Shown in pieces: positions 1 through 11,494 of a stretch of DNA of 64,000 nucleotides; position 1 is the first letter of the stretch, and each line of letters opens with the position of its first letter. Position numbers and translations under genes: made by a program. This DNA comes from Planococcus citri. Taxonomy: Eukaryota > Arthropoda > Insecta > Hemiptera > Pseudococcidae. The notes beneath the pieces were generated by a model. It had not been told where the DNA came from and did no database searches. It saw nothing but the letters and a program-made list of their open reading frames with translations. The DNA is taken from positions 46,996,001 through 47,060,000 of the forward strand of contig NC_088679.1 of the NCBI RefSeq assembly GCF_950023065.1, given 5' to 3'.

Positions 1-3000
1 TTTTCCCACCTTTTATGGATACTAAAGACGTTTGGAATTTCGGCGCTGAAATATGCAGGTGTGTACCTGTACACAGTACAGTTGCAAGAGTCAAATAATT
101 CATATGTTAAGCAATGCAGCAAGCTAAACAACACGAGTGTAAATTGATTTTCCAATCCTATAACTCCTTTAAAAAATGCCAGATTGATGGAACGTGCTTG
201 CGACATATCGAGGAGCTCCGAAAAGAGCCCAAATTCTCTTTCAATTTTAATACATATAATTCCAAAATTAAAGGAGCTATGATTGAATGAAATTTTCAAG
301 GTGTTCTGTAGGTACTATAGAGCCCTCAATTTTGGACTTGAACAAAATGTTTCAAAATACAGTTGAAAATTTCAATCCATTAGAATCTCTTGAAATTTTG
401 AACTCTGATCAAAATCATGAAAGATCTTTTTGTTCTCATTTCAAAAAATTCTGTGAAATGACACAATCACCAATCAGAATTAGATTGAACACCTCTGCAA
501 TGATTTTGCACCTTCATTTTCTAGGGTAGACAAACCAACTTACTTCAGCGTGGTTTGAGTTGCTGCATTATCAGATAGGTACCTACGTAGCTTAATTTCA
601 CAATATCGTTACGAAGCATACTGTAAATCTTAGGAAACTAGAGCAATTTATATGTACCTAATAGTGAGTGTTGAATGACCATTAGGTCACTAGCGGCGAA
701 ATATGTCGGTCCCACGGTATTCAAAGGTATTCACGGTTATCACTACACAGCCGATTTGGGAGATATGTCTACTGATCCAAATTTAAAATGTTTCTGTCCA
801 ACGAATGATACGTGTTTGAAAAAGGGTGCTTTCGATGTCACAAAATGTACAGGTAGGTTTTTCACCCATATGTACTTATTACGAGCACCGGTTCACTTAA
901 TCGGTTCAGAACTATAAGAATGGCAAAAAAACCGATAAGTCAAGTTACCTACATAACATTTCAAGTACCTACAAATATTTCATATTTCAATTTTGGAAAA
1001 ATGACAAGTTCAGGAATCCAATTTTTACATACCAATGCCAACCAATATGAAAAAAGTGATGTTTTAAAAGCTTTCATCTTCCTATTCTGGAATGAATTCT
1101 AAAATGTCTTCTAGAAGCTTTCGTTCACTCAGTCAACATTATTTCTACAAATTCTACACATAGTTCAGCGTTGCCATTAGAATATTTCCGCATTTGTTTT
1201 TTTGTTTTTTTTCTAACTATTAATACACAAAACTTGAAGCCATTTGGTACCTTTTTCGCCGATTGTACGGCCGTTTTTGGTTTTTGTGAATTAATTTTGA
1301 CGTTTAGAAACCTTCGTACCTGAGCGAATGCCTTCGAATCTTTTTGAAAATTTACATTTTTCCAAAAAAATTGTAATTAAAAAATGTTTGGATTTTGGAA
1401 TTTTTGGTTTTCGATCACGGAAATAGATCCGCAGTACCTCCATCATTTTGAAACCTTGGAATCTTGGAAACAATAAACATCATGAAACCTTGGGCTAGGC
1501 TAAGGCTAGGCAACGTTGATATTTGTGTGACGTCATACGAAGACATTTTTTTCGTTTTTGAAAAGATGAGTGAGTACGAGTACGAGTAGGAGTGAATTGA
1601 TGAAAAATTGAAAATTGAAAACTTGAAAAGGTTGAAGAGAGAGACTTTGTTAAATGAGACTTCTATTAATATTAAATTAAATTAAATTTTTCAAATCATC
1701 GTCAATTTATTTTTGAAGTTCTTTTTGAGAATAAAAAGCGAGCAAATAAATTGACCGAATTTTTTTTGTTCGCAGTTCGCAACTTCGCACCCCTGGACCA
1801 GCTTACAAAAAATAAAAAATTCATAATTTTTTTTCGTGCATTTTTTTCATTTAGGCAATTGATTCAAAAATTTTTTAAAATAAAACACCAACGAATTCAT
1901 GAGAGAAACCCCTGATAAAAAAATATGGTTTCGATTCGAATTAGAAATACCCCACGATATTTTCATTTGAAACCATTGTTTTTTTTTACTAGGGATAGGG
2001 AATGTGATGTGAATGATAATATATTCATCAATATTCATCAATTTATCTCAAATACTCAAATTTGATAGAAATGAATGAAATGATGGTGATTTAAAAAAAA
2101 ACATCAACTTCTCTGGAAAGAATTGACAATGACAAATGACAACTGACCCAATTAGGCTTAGGTAAGGGTTCTGCTGACTTCTTCTGCTTCAGATTTTTTT
2201 GGATAAAATTTTCTTATTATGGTATAAAAAAATTATGGGATCCAGGTCCTCTATAGATGGATTTTAAGTAAAAAGAATCAAACTTTTGCAATTCTCCACT
2301 TGGAATTTTTTTTCCATTCTCCTGCATAATCAAGTTCAAGAGTACATAATTATTTTGTTTGAATTATTGAAATTAACTTCTAACAAATAAAAATGGAGAA
2401 TTGATTGATACGAAATTCATTATTTTCACAATGATGTCATGTACTTACATTTTATGTAGAATTTGTTGCGGAATTCTCCGCAACTGGTCGACTTGTTTCA
2501 ATATAAAACACAGCTTTACAAAAAATTGTATTCCAATATTTGAAAAAATTATAAACCTTTTGCAAAATATTCGTAAGTATGAGAAAATGCACCGAGGAAA
2601 AAATGAATTTAAATTTCATCTATCAATTTTGTCCTGAATGTAAAGATTGTGGACTGAAGTATTTAACAAAATGTTATACCGTACCTATGTTTCTCATTTT
2701 ACAGGGGCTCCGTTGGTCTTAACTCTACCTCATTGTTACGGATGTCACGTTGATTATATGAATGGAGTAACTGGAATGAATCCGAGTGAAGAACTTCACG
2801 GAATCTACAGCACTTTCGAACCGGTAGAATTATTGTTTGTAACGACACAATTTGTAAATTTTTAGAATGATGAAATTTATTTCAATTTCTTCACATTTAC
2901 AGATAACTGGAACCCCAGTAGCAGGTAAAAGACGACTACAATTCAACATGTTTGTTCAGCAAATTAAGAAAATCACTGTTATGAAGGAATTAGCCCCAGA

Positions 3001-3328
3001 ACCTTTTCTCATGCCTTTACTTTGGGTCGATGAAGTATGATTTTTATTTTGTTTCAACTATTTCAAAGTATTCATTCACTATATAGGTACGTGTGGTTTG
3101 TTAAAACAGGGATTAGAACTTAACGATACATTGGCAAGGACGGTGCGAAATGCCCTATATCGACCAATTAGAATAGTCAAATATGGCCGATATATTTTGA
3201 TTGGATTTGGATTATTCTTTATTGTTATGGGCGTCATAGTGTTTTACAGAAAAACCAAACTTAATCCTGATGGATCCGTTACGGATGACAACAAGACTAC
3301 AATTACTCAAGTTAGTCCAGCTTACTAA
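1..3328 (+). CDS. CD36 / class B scavenger receptor family protein, C-terminal half (5' partial, 5 exons)
   Basis: Spliced exons: <1-58, 686-852, 2705-2823, 2903-3034 and 3110-3328. All borders are GT..AG and the phases join, giving 230 residues to the stop. The reading opens with FPPFMDTKDVWNFGAEICR. It then has the Cys-rich segment (CFCP....C......C), GAPLVLTLPH, GVTGMNPSEELH, EPITGTPVAGKRRLQFN and LLWVDEGLELN. These are the successive conserved blocks of the second half of the CD36 ectodomain. A single hydrophobic helix (YILIGFGLFFIVMGVIVFY) is followed by a short cytoplasmic tail, as expected for the family. Members are two-pass membrane receptors for lipids, pheromones (SNMPs), carotenoids or apoptotic cells. 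The subfamily cannot be assigned here. The N-terminal helix and first half of the ectodomain lie left of the window. Oddity: the usual PHF is PHCYGC, adding two cysteines. Confidence 0.93.
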
Positions 3329-3542
3329 TGAAGAAAAGTATAACTACTGAAAACCCAATGTGAATGTAAGGTAGGTAGTTCTGTGTAAAAACAATGTAAT
3401 ATTATTACATACCTACGTATTTTATATAAAAATTCGAACCGAAAAAAGAAAAAACCGAATGCAGATTAAAATGTATCGAATATACATTTATGAACCCATT
3501 TAAATTGTACACAGATTAGTGTACCTATTTAGCATAAACGTA

Positions 3543-3548
3543 AATAAA
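3543..3548 (+). terminator. Candidate polyadenylation signal of the CD36-family gene
   Basis: AATAAA lies about 215 bases after the CD36-family stop codon and is the first canonical hexamer downstream, implying a 3' UTR of roughly 230-250 bases. AATAAA is frequent in AT-rich DNA, so this is a positional inference. Confidence 0.5.
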
Positions 3549-4704
3549 TACACGAAATTACCAATCGATTAATGGAGAATTTTCTTCCGATTTCTATTGA
3601 AGGAAATATATCTCAACAAAAATAATATTGTTAAAAAAGCGAATAGATATTTAATTTTCTACGTATTCTAAGTAAGTCTATAATGATTTCATGACTTTAC
3701 TGAAGATAAGGTTATCCCAAGAATTATTATTTTTTTTTACATCTAGGTATTGTATATTATTAAGTATTAATTCTGTTTACTTTTAAGAGTAACTAGTTAA
3801 ATTGACTGATCGCGTAGAAAAATTGAATCGAAGTTACATTATCCACAGAAAATCATATTTAAAGAAAAAAAAATTGTCATGACGTACTGCAAAAATTTTA
3901 ATAAGGCTTCTAGAGTTATGATGGTCACATACGCGTTGCCTGATTGTTTAATTGCATCATCATTAACAGACCCAAAGTTTTGTTTTTTAGGTATATTTTA
4001 TTATTAGAAGACTGAAATCAGACAGAGTTTTTGACCATCAGCCCTCAGCCCATCACATTAGGTACTTTAAAAATATTTTTACATGATAGATATAAGTACA
4101 TGGGAAGTACTGAATTCAAAAGTTCTAAATTTTGAAAAGAATAAACAGAATATAACACAACGGTGAAGTGAAAGCACAATAAAATAATGTGATCTAGAAG
4201 TCCTTCAGTCTAAATAATTTTTCCTTTTTCACTATTTTCAACTAAATAATTCTTGACACCCAGTATAAGACTTCATTAAATAACTGTACAAATTAGAAAT
4301 AACTAATTTATGATTGGAAAGGATATGGACAGTAAGTGTAAAGTTTTTTTTTTTTTTTTTTTTTAATTATTGTACCTATCTAATTTATTGCACATACGAT
4401 AGTATTTCAATTTGAAAAAACTATTACATACCTATCCATTTTTGATTTTCATAAAAAATTTGAATCTTTGTAAATAGATACATTATTTTGTTTTAGTGGC
4501 ATTGATTTCTCAAAATTGAATAACAAGACCAAAGTTACACTACAGCCCAAATTTAGGCGTTATCTTGCAACTACCACCTGCTACCCATGTGCGTCTTATT
4601 TGTCTTTATAATAGTCCCTATAATTTTGAAGATTCGTCAAATAAGTTCGTAATGTCTTACGTTACTTACCTTCCATGAATTCTATTGCTACTGTGATTAC
4701 GATG
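3549..4704. other. Intergenic AT-rich stretch, no gene seen
   Basis: No ORF or exon-like conservation is recognisable. It holds a T run of 18 at about 4347-4364 and ordinary AT-rich sequence between the CD36-family gene and the foldback repeat at 4705. Confidence 0.6.
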
Positions 4705-5458
4705 GCAAAGGGTACCCCCGGATAAGACAGATATATGTATAGGCAAAATGCTCTTAACCTCGGATTTTGATGAAACTCACAGGGTATGTTTAGTACCCCC
4801 AAAAAATAATTTTGGGCCCATAGCCCGCTCCCCACCCCACCACCCTTAGACAGGGGGGGGCCAAAAAACGCGTTTTTCAGGGGGAAAATTCTGTATCAGC
4901 GCGTAATCAAGATACATTTATTCTGTAAACGAATATAGTTAGAGGGTACACGGGGGTACCTCCCAGCACGCTGAACAACTTGGTTCTCTTCGATTTCCGC
5001 CATTTGTCCATATTTTTGGAGAAAAACGTAAAAAACGTGTTTTTTTTTAGAGTTTTTTGAGCTTTTGAGCTTGACCCACCACTCCAAATGGCCGGGTGAT
5101 GACTTCTACAGAAAGTAGACCTAAAGATACATATTTGACGAAAAAATCGTTTTGGTATGTTTTTTCGTTCCGGAGTAATGTTGATTTAAAGTTTTCTTTT
5201 GTCCACCCTTCTCCCCCCATGCGATGAAAAATTCTGAAAAAATTCTGGGAGGTACCCCCATGTACCCTCTAACTATATTCGTTTACAGATTTTTCCCCTG
5301 AAAAACGCGTTTCTTGGCCCCCCTGGCTGAGGGGGTGGGGTGGGGAGCGGGCTATGGGCCCAAAATTATTTTTTGGGGGTACTAAACATACCCTGTGAGT
5401 TTCATCAAAAACCGAGGTTAAGGGCATTTTGCTTATCTTATCCGGGGGTACCCTTTGC
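4705..5458. repeat. Foldback (long inverted repeat) element, about 754 bp
   Basis: The left end GCAAAGGGTACCCCCGGATA matches the reverse complement of the right end (TATCCGGGGGTACCCTTTGC, 5439-5458). Inside, long blocks also pair: GGGCCCATAGCCCGCTCCCC on the left with its complement near 5342-5361, and AGAGGGTACACGGGGGTACC near 4939-4958 with GGTACCCCCATGTACCCTCT near 5251-5270. The arms carry small indels and enclose a spacer of about 280 bp. No transposase is encoded, and the short ORFs are shadows of the repeat. No clear target duplication was found. It is probably a non-autonomous DNA element. Confidence 0.8.
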
Positions 5459-6786
5459 ACAAGTTTTCAACTAACAGAACCCATTATTCACATTAAAATT
5501 GCATTTATTTATCATTATTTTATTGTAATGTCATGTTAATTAATTTTTAAAATAAATACGTACCCTAAATTGTACAGTTTCGATTAATTATCTAAACGTA
5601 ACTATCCAGCAATACTTTAAAAAAAATAATCTTTTGTACTTAAATAATTTTATCAGCAGATAATACTGTATTATTTTTTAATTGTTGAATTATGGTAATA
5701 AAAATTACTCTTATAAAATTGAAATATTATTTTCACAAAATAATAGGAAAACAATAATACTTTCCTATACGTATAGGTATAGGTAGAGTAGGTAAAATAG
5801 GTAAGACATAAAGTTAAAGCGTATTCTAAGCATATATGTATTGTAGCAAATGTGAGACGTTTCATTGCCGAAAATAACGTCAGCTAGATTATCCACCTCT
5901 ACACGAATATAAAGGTATTCATCCCATTTTTAATTATGTTTATGGATACCATTAAAAATGTTCAATGCCATAAGTCCGAATTTTCGGTCGTTCGAAGTAA
6001 TTTAACGCGTGTGTCTCAATTCGTAATTTAAATACAGACTTGATAGAAGTTTACAGCAGAATTACGGCATCACAAACATTAAAAACTTCTAATTTCGTAT
6101 ATTCAGAAGTGAATTACACAATTCTTTAATCCGAAATGTGGTATGTAACTTTACGATATAAATAGCTACCTTTAAAAAAACAGAGCAAACAAAAAAACAC
6201 CTTTACTTTTCAACTCTATGCCTCGAAATATCAATTCAAACTTCACAGATTATTTTTTTCAACTGAAATTTTTTTTAAATTCTTGGGTCACGTTTTATTT
6301 TGTCAGTGTTTAGAGTGAAATTGTATTTTATTCGGTACACTTTTTAGTTACCCTTCCGATCAATTTTACGAATTAGTAAACCTAACAAAGGAGGTATCTC
6401 AACCGGCAAGTAAACATAGTTGAACCTGATCAAAAAAATTGAAGCAGCGTCCCACGACACAAATGGACACCAGATTCGTACTCGACGACCTTGAATTGGT
6501 CGTAAACTACATTTTACTCATTTTTTTTGGAAATCAAAAAAATTTGGGGCAAAAAAAGTTTTTGGTCGCCAATCAAGCTGAAAATTTGGTTAGGGTTTTT
6601 TTTTGGGGCGGCGAATTTATCTCCGGTGTCAGATTGTCCCGACGACGCTTTTTCGATAATTAGAGAATTTTTCAGAATTCCACTTTGGCCTATTTTTCAG
6701 GAAGAAATCAAAAATTCATTAAATCCAAGTGGAAAACTAGAAATTTAGTACCTATCCTTTATATATATCAATATCTACTTTTGTAA
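5459..6786. other. Intergenic AT-rich stretch, no supported gene
   Basis: Overlapping short ORFs at 6439-6748 lie in low-complexity sequence with T and A runs and resemble no known protein. No splice-linked exons, RNA gene or repeat pair was recognised. Confidence 0.5.
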
Positions 6787-7254
6787 CGTTATGGCACCAT
6801 TTAGTTGAACGTCGTTGTGGCACCAGGTAGCAAGTGAAGAAAACTTAGTCATTTACGCGAGCGTTTTTCTGGTAATGGTTTATTCATTAAAATAAAAACC
6901 AACTGGTGCCTCTATATTATATGAGTATAGAGTGATGATTAAGGGTATAAGCAACAGCGCCATCTAATCGAAACATTTTACAACAAATTTTTACAAAAGA
7001 ATACATCAAAAACCAGTGAGACCTGAAAATGGTGCCACAACGTCTGTTGACTATATAATTTTATCAGTATATTAAAAGGGACTTTTAAATGTCGTTGTGG
7101 CACCATCACAAAAATTTGCCTAACGACCCCTGGCAGTGCCCTGATGACATTCCACACGATTTTAATTAAAATACGTTGTGGCACCATTTGGTGGTGCCAC
7201 AACGTAAATTTTGGTGCCTGAACGTGTGTAAAGTATATAAAATGGTGCCACAAG
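6787..7254. repeat. Cluster of a 14-mer (CGTTGTGGCACCAT) in both orientations
   Basis: Forward copies: 6787-6800 (one mismatch), 6813-6825 (13 of 14), 7093-7106 and 7174-7187. Reverse copies (ATGGTGCCACAACG): 7029-7042, 7192-7204 (13 of 14), a degenerate copy at 7213-7224 and 7242-7254 (truncated). Those at 7174-7204 form a hairpin with a 5-nt loop. Spacing is irregular (roughly 10-210 bp), so this is not a simple tandem satellite. Copies read in the minus frame give a recurring LWHHF peptide, which is a shadow and not a gene. Confidence 0.75.
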
Positions 7255-7262
7255 TACATCAA

Positions 7263-9711
7263 TTATGAGTATGTAAATATATTTCTGATCTATGAGGTCG
7301 ATTAGTGGTTGTTTAAAGTTGAAGTAGAAAGTCGAAAAATGGAGTACCTACCTAAAAACAACCCAACAATTTTGATATTTCTCGACGTTTTGGGTTCAAA
7401 CCAGGCCTAAACGATTCCCGGCGTATCAGATTTTTTGAAAAATAAGCCATACTTGAGCCAACGTCAATCGATTCGACATGGCAGTCATTTTTAAACAACT
7501 TTCGATAGTTTCTCAGCCAATTATTCAATTTGAACTTTGAAGCAATTTATTCAAGATTCCTACAGTTTGACTATGACTTCCTCAAAAAAATAATAAAATA
7601 AAAATAAATGAATGCTTTTTGCTAGGAATATTGGAACTTGACCATAAAATAGTACAAGTTGCAAAGCTATACCTAACTCACCTAAAAAAAAAAAAGGTGT
7701 CTATACAGGAATTTTTCAACCAAAAATAACAATTTCTCCACCACCATACAAAAATATTTTCAAATATTTTGAAACATCCAACCCGCTTTTTTCATAACTT
7801 TTTTGAAATTTTAAGATGGGAAACTTCGCTTACAACGAGTCATTTTTGGACACTACGAACATCATACAAACACTAAACAGTATTGCCATTCAGTCACTTC
7901 TTATGAAATGCTTAAATTACGTAGGTACGGATTTTTTTTTTTTGCTATTTTCGTATGTTTTTGAGTTGAAAATCTTTTTCTCACTTTTTACAAATTTTTA
8001 TCTACTATTTTTCAGTCAAAATTGCCTAAAAGGATTACTTTTTCACTTTTTTTAATATGGAGTACACACCCTGCGAACGAGTTTTTTGTAATTTTTTAAA
8101 GAAAAGCATAGGTAAATTTCAAAAATTCGACTTTGAGACCTTCAAAAATGTTGGTGAAATTAAAATTGTAGCTGCTCGATTTATAACTTTTTGCGTGTTT
8201 TTCTCTTCTAAAAATTATTAGACTCCAATAGCATCTTTTTCTGATAGTTATTAAGTACCTCCTCATCACTTGAAAATGATAAAATTGCTCGTAAATGTCA
8301 TTTAGGTACTTTAAATTTTTGACAGAATAGGTACAGTAAAACTCAGTCTATATATAGAAGTTTTGTAAGGTACAAACGATTATATTCGCAATGAAGCTGA
8401 AAAAATTCTCTTTTTGAGCTTTTTTCATCATTATATCTTCTTTCGGTATTTTCGAACAAAATTGAAAATACTTTCACACGAGCTTCGCTGTTCCCATACA
8501 ACTCGCGAACAATAAACGCACCAGACAAGAAATGAAACAGGAAAAATAAATATCTTTTTTTTAATTCTCATTCACCATATTTCATTTATCAGTAAAATAC
8601 GAGAACAAATAGGTATCATCGACTATATAAGTAGGCTTGTATGCATATAATATCTATTCTAATCAGTTTTTTTTCTGACTTGATATACAAGAAAACGGAA
8701 TGTAACCAAGTTTCTCTCATTTGATTGAATTCATTCTTCACTGAGTTGAAAAAAAAATCGTTTACAATTTGAGAATATTTCAAAATATAAACACCATTGC
8801 CATGTAAATCGATAATGATTGAATTTCGTGTTTTTTTTCCTGGTAATGTAATATAACACAATCTCAACTTTGTGCTTCATTCGTTTTTCTGTGGTTGTTT
8901 TTTCTTCTTGTCATTCTTCGTATCATACACACGCATCAATCACATTTTTATTCGATATATTTCGATACAAAAGCAAACTTAATAAGAAGAACAAGTCGGG
9001 CAATTGCAATATGGATTTCATATCTAGAGGGAATTTAAGAAATAATGTCTATAATGCGATAATATGAATACTACTGGGTATCCAACTTTGAGAATTTATA
9101 GGTATTATATGTACATGTTTACCTATTATTACGATGTATGTAAGTACAAAATAACAGAAATCACGAAAGCAAACGGACTAACAATAATAAGTTACCATAA
9201 AAAATCTCAACAAGTGTTTAGAAACTAATGAGCTAAGAAAAAACGTGTACCTAGCTACTCGCTTTTACTTATTATTCAAGAATGACAAAAATTTCAATTC
9301 TTTTCCACTTTAATTCGATTAATTACCTCTTTTGGGAGATTATGTCAAGAGACGTCGTACAACAAACCCGATGTCTTACCTACCATTAGGTGTGCAATAC
9401 GCTCATTAAACTACTCAACGCATCTGGTAGGTAGGTAAGTAAGATACACATCACATCACGTTGTGCTATTTTATATTATTAAATTACATTCGTCTGAATT
9501 CATCAAGTTTATACGCCAAGCGACCAAATACCATTACGAGAAAATTACTCGGGAAAACCTGAAGTGTCAACGCGGATTTATTTCGCAAAATATTTTTACT
9601 AACAATAAGTATGTATGTAGTCTCATGTAAATATTATTACTTTTTGAAAATTTTTTAATCTTTCTTTTTCATGGAACTAGATGCTTTTCAGGGAATTAAA
9701 AACCTACTAAG
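7263..9711. other. AT-rich intergenic DNA, no gene seen
   Basis: ORFs here are at most about 83 codons and are made of Phe/Leu/Ile/Lys-rich AT translation. No recognisable protein, RNA gene or transposon end was found. Confidence 0.5.
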
Positions 9712-9713
9712 TA

Positions 9714-10660
9714 CAGGGTGTTTCACGGGAAACAGACGATTCTAAAATTGAAAATCTCCCTGAAAAATGAAGATATCACGGAGGTGGCGGTGTTCCTGGG
9801 TAGCCAATAACATCAATTTTACCCTCTTATGGTTGGTTACAGCCACCGCGCTCTCAGTACCTTGGCATATTGAACGAAAGAAGAAATCATTTTTGCGGTG
9901 AAGTGAAATTCTCAAAAAAATTGAAGATGAAAAAAATCGATTTTAACAAAATTTTAATGACAATTGAGGCAAATTATCATCTCATGGGTGCTGATATCAA
10001 GCAGAACTATTGCTACGGTGGTCCAACGGCCAATTTTCCGCTGATGAGCGAGGAGAAACCCTTACACGATCAGCGTGTGACTGTATGGGTAGGTGTTGCC
10101 TCATGGGAGATTATTGGCCTGTTTTTCTTTGGCGGAAATGTCAACACTGCGCGGTACCTAGACATGATAAACACCTCCCTACTCCCTTCCCTGGTGTAGC
10201 ACAGACGTTTATGATCGATTTGGTTCGAACAGGATGGGGCTATGTGCCATAATACCCGCGAAATCTTGAATATTCTCCGTGAACCTTTTGATGGCCGTTT
10301 TTTTCAAAGCGCGTGGAAACGGAGTGGCTTCACCCAACCTGACTGTTCAGGATTTTTATTTGTGGGGATATTTAAAGTCATGTGTATACAAAGACTGCCT
10401 GCTAGATTTGGAGCAATTTAAAATGGGGATTGCTGATAAAAATCGAGAATTATACTGGATGTTTTGCAAAAAACATGAAAAAATTGGGTGAAAAGATTGA
10501 GAGCGTGTGTTGCCGCTGATAGTCAACATTACGTGGATGTTTTATAGCATACATAAAATTGATGTTATTGGGAACCCAGCATAAAAATTTTGAATTTTTT
10601 CACCAAGTAGTTTCCGAGTATTTCAATTTTAGAATCGTCGGTTTCCCGTGAAACTCCCTG
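9714..10660 (+). mobile_element. Decayed Tc1/mariner-superfamily DNA transposon with TIRs
   Basis: The element is 947 bp and flanked on both sides by TA (9712-9713 and 10661-10662), the target duplication typical of Tc1/mariner elements. Its ends, CAGGGTGTTTCACGGGAAAC on the left and the complement of CAGGGAGTTTCACGGGAAAC on the right, continue as an imperfect terminal inverted repeat of about 40 bp that includes GACGATTCTAAAATTGAAA. Between the TIRs lie broken remains of a transposase on the + strand. The termini resemble in their first bases those of the MITE at 61270. Confidence 0.88.
9870..10547 (+). pseudogene. Tc1/mariner-like transposase remnant
   Basis: The coding remains are split over frames. 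At 10054-10197 one frame reads PLHDQRVTVWVGVASWEIIG followed by LFFFGGNVNTARYLDMI. This is the region around the second catalytic Asp of mariner-like transposases, usually of the form 'VTVWCGV...GIIGPYFF...ERYLEML'. After frameshifts and a stop, another frame at 10339-10425 reads SPNLTVQDFYLWGYLKSCVY, matching the '(W)PPRSPDLxPxDFxLWGYLKSxVY' block with the final catalytic acid (here the D of QDFYLW). Intact relatives are about 340 residues or more, and much of the N-terminal half is missing here. It cannot encode an active enzyme. Assignment rests on these two conserved blocks plus the TIRs and TA duplication. Confidence 0.82.
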
Positions 10661-10764
10661 TACATACAAGATCAATTCCTTAAAAAATTATTCAATTTTC
10701 AAGTAACAGCCTCTGCTTTGGTTTCAAAAATGTATATGAACTACCTAATAATATTGTTGTAGAG

Positions 10765-11494
10765 ATATGAGGCCACTAGAATCAAATGTCTACTTCTCCA
10801 CTTTTTTTCAAAAATGAGTTAAGCATGGTTTGGTATACTACAACATGTGCCGCATCCGATGAAAATGTCAAAATTTCAATTTTGTGTAAGGAAGTATGGT
10901 TAAACAGCGTGTAAAGTTAGGGGTTAGAATCAAAAGTGTACTTTTTTAATGGAGAAGTCAAGTTTAGAAACGAACCTGGTGGAAATTGAATGAAGGACTA
11001 GTGTTATGCCTTGAAATTAGGCTTGAAATTGAATAAATTCATCAAGTGAGGACCCTTCCCCCAAAAACACCTTTCATTTTTATTAACAAAAATTAATTTT
11101 TTTTACTTTGAAAAAAAAGGAAAATTATTTCAATTTCCAAATGAATGGTCAAAAATGCAATATTATTTTAATTTCTCAAACTTTCCAAGCTTTCTTCAAC
11201 TTTTAGCACCATATTACTAGAACAATTTTTGATTAAGTGCCCTAAAACGATGTAAAAAGTGTACGGTTGGAGACAAAACTTACTTCTCCTAACTTCAAAC
11301 TGCCCAGGAACTCTTACGGCAACACGTAGGGTAATAAAACAAACATGTGGGTCACTATCGTCATGTTGGTACAAAAATATTAGACATATTACCTCGGTAT
11401 TTTATGTTACGATAAATGCTAGGGAGGTTTTTTGCGTTTTTCTCAAAAAGTTCGAAAATGGAGAAGTAGAGATTTGATTCTAGTGGCCTCATAT
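10765..11494. mobile_element. Non-autonomous TIR element, about 730 bp
   Basis: The left end ATATGAGGCCACTAGAATCA (10765) is repeated in inverted orientation at the right end (TGATTCTAGTGGCCTCATAT, ending 11494). Pairing continues through CTACTTCTCCA and a CAAAAA/TTTTTG stretch, for about 50 bp. No transposase is recognisable inside, so this looks like a MITE. Target-site duplication is unclear because the TIR starts with ATAT. It begins only 105 bp after the mariner-like relic. Confidence 0.78.

Noticed and set aside
6978..7262. Minus ORF with repeated LWHHF
   Set aside because: The peptide repetition is just the translated 14-mer repeat.
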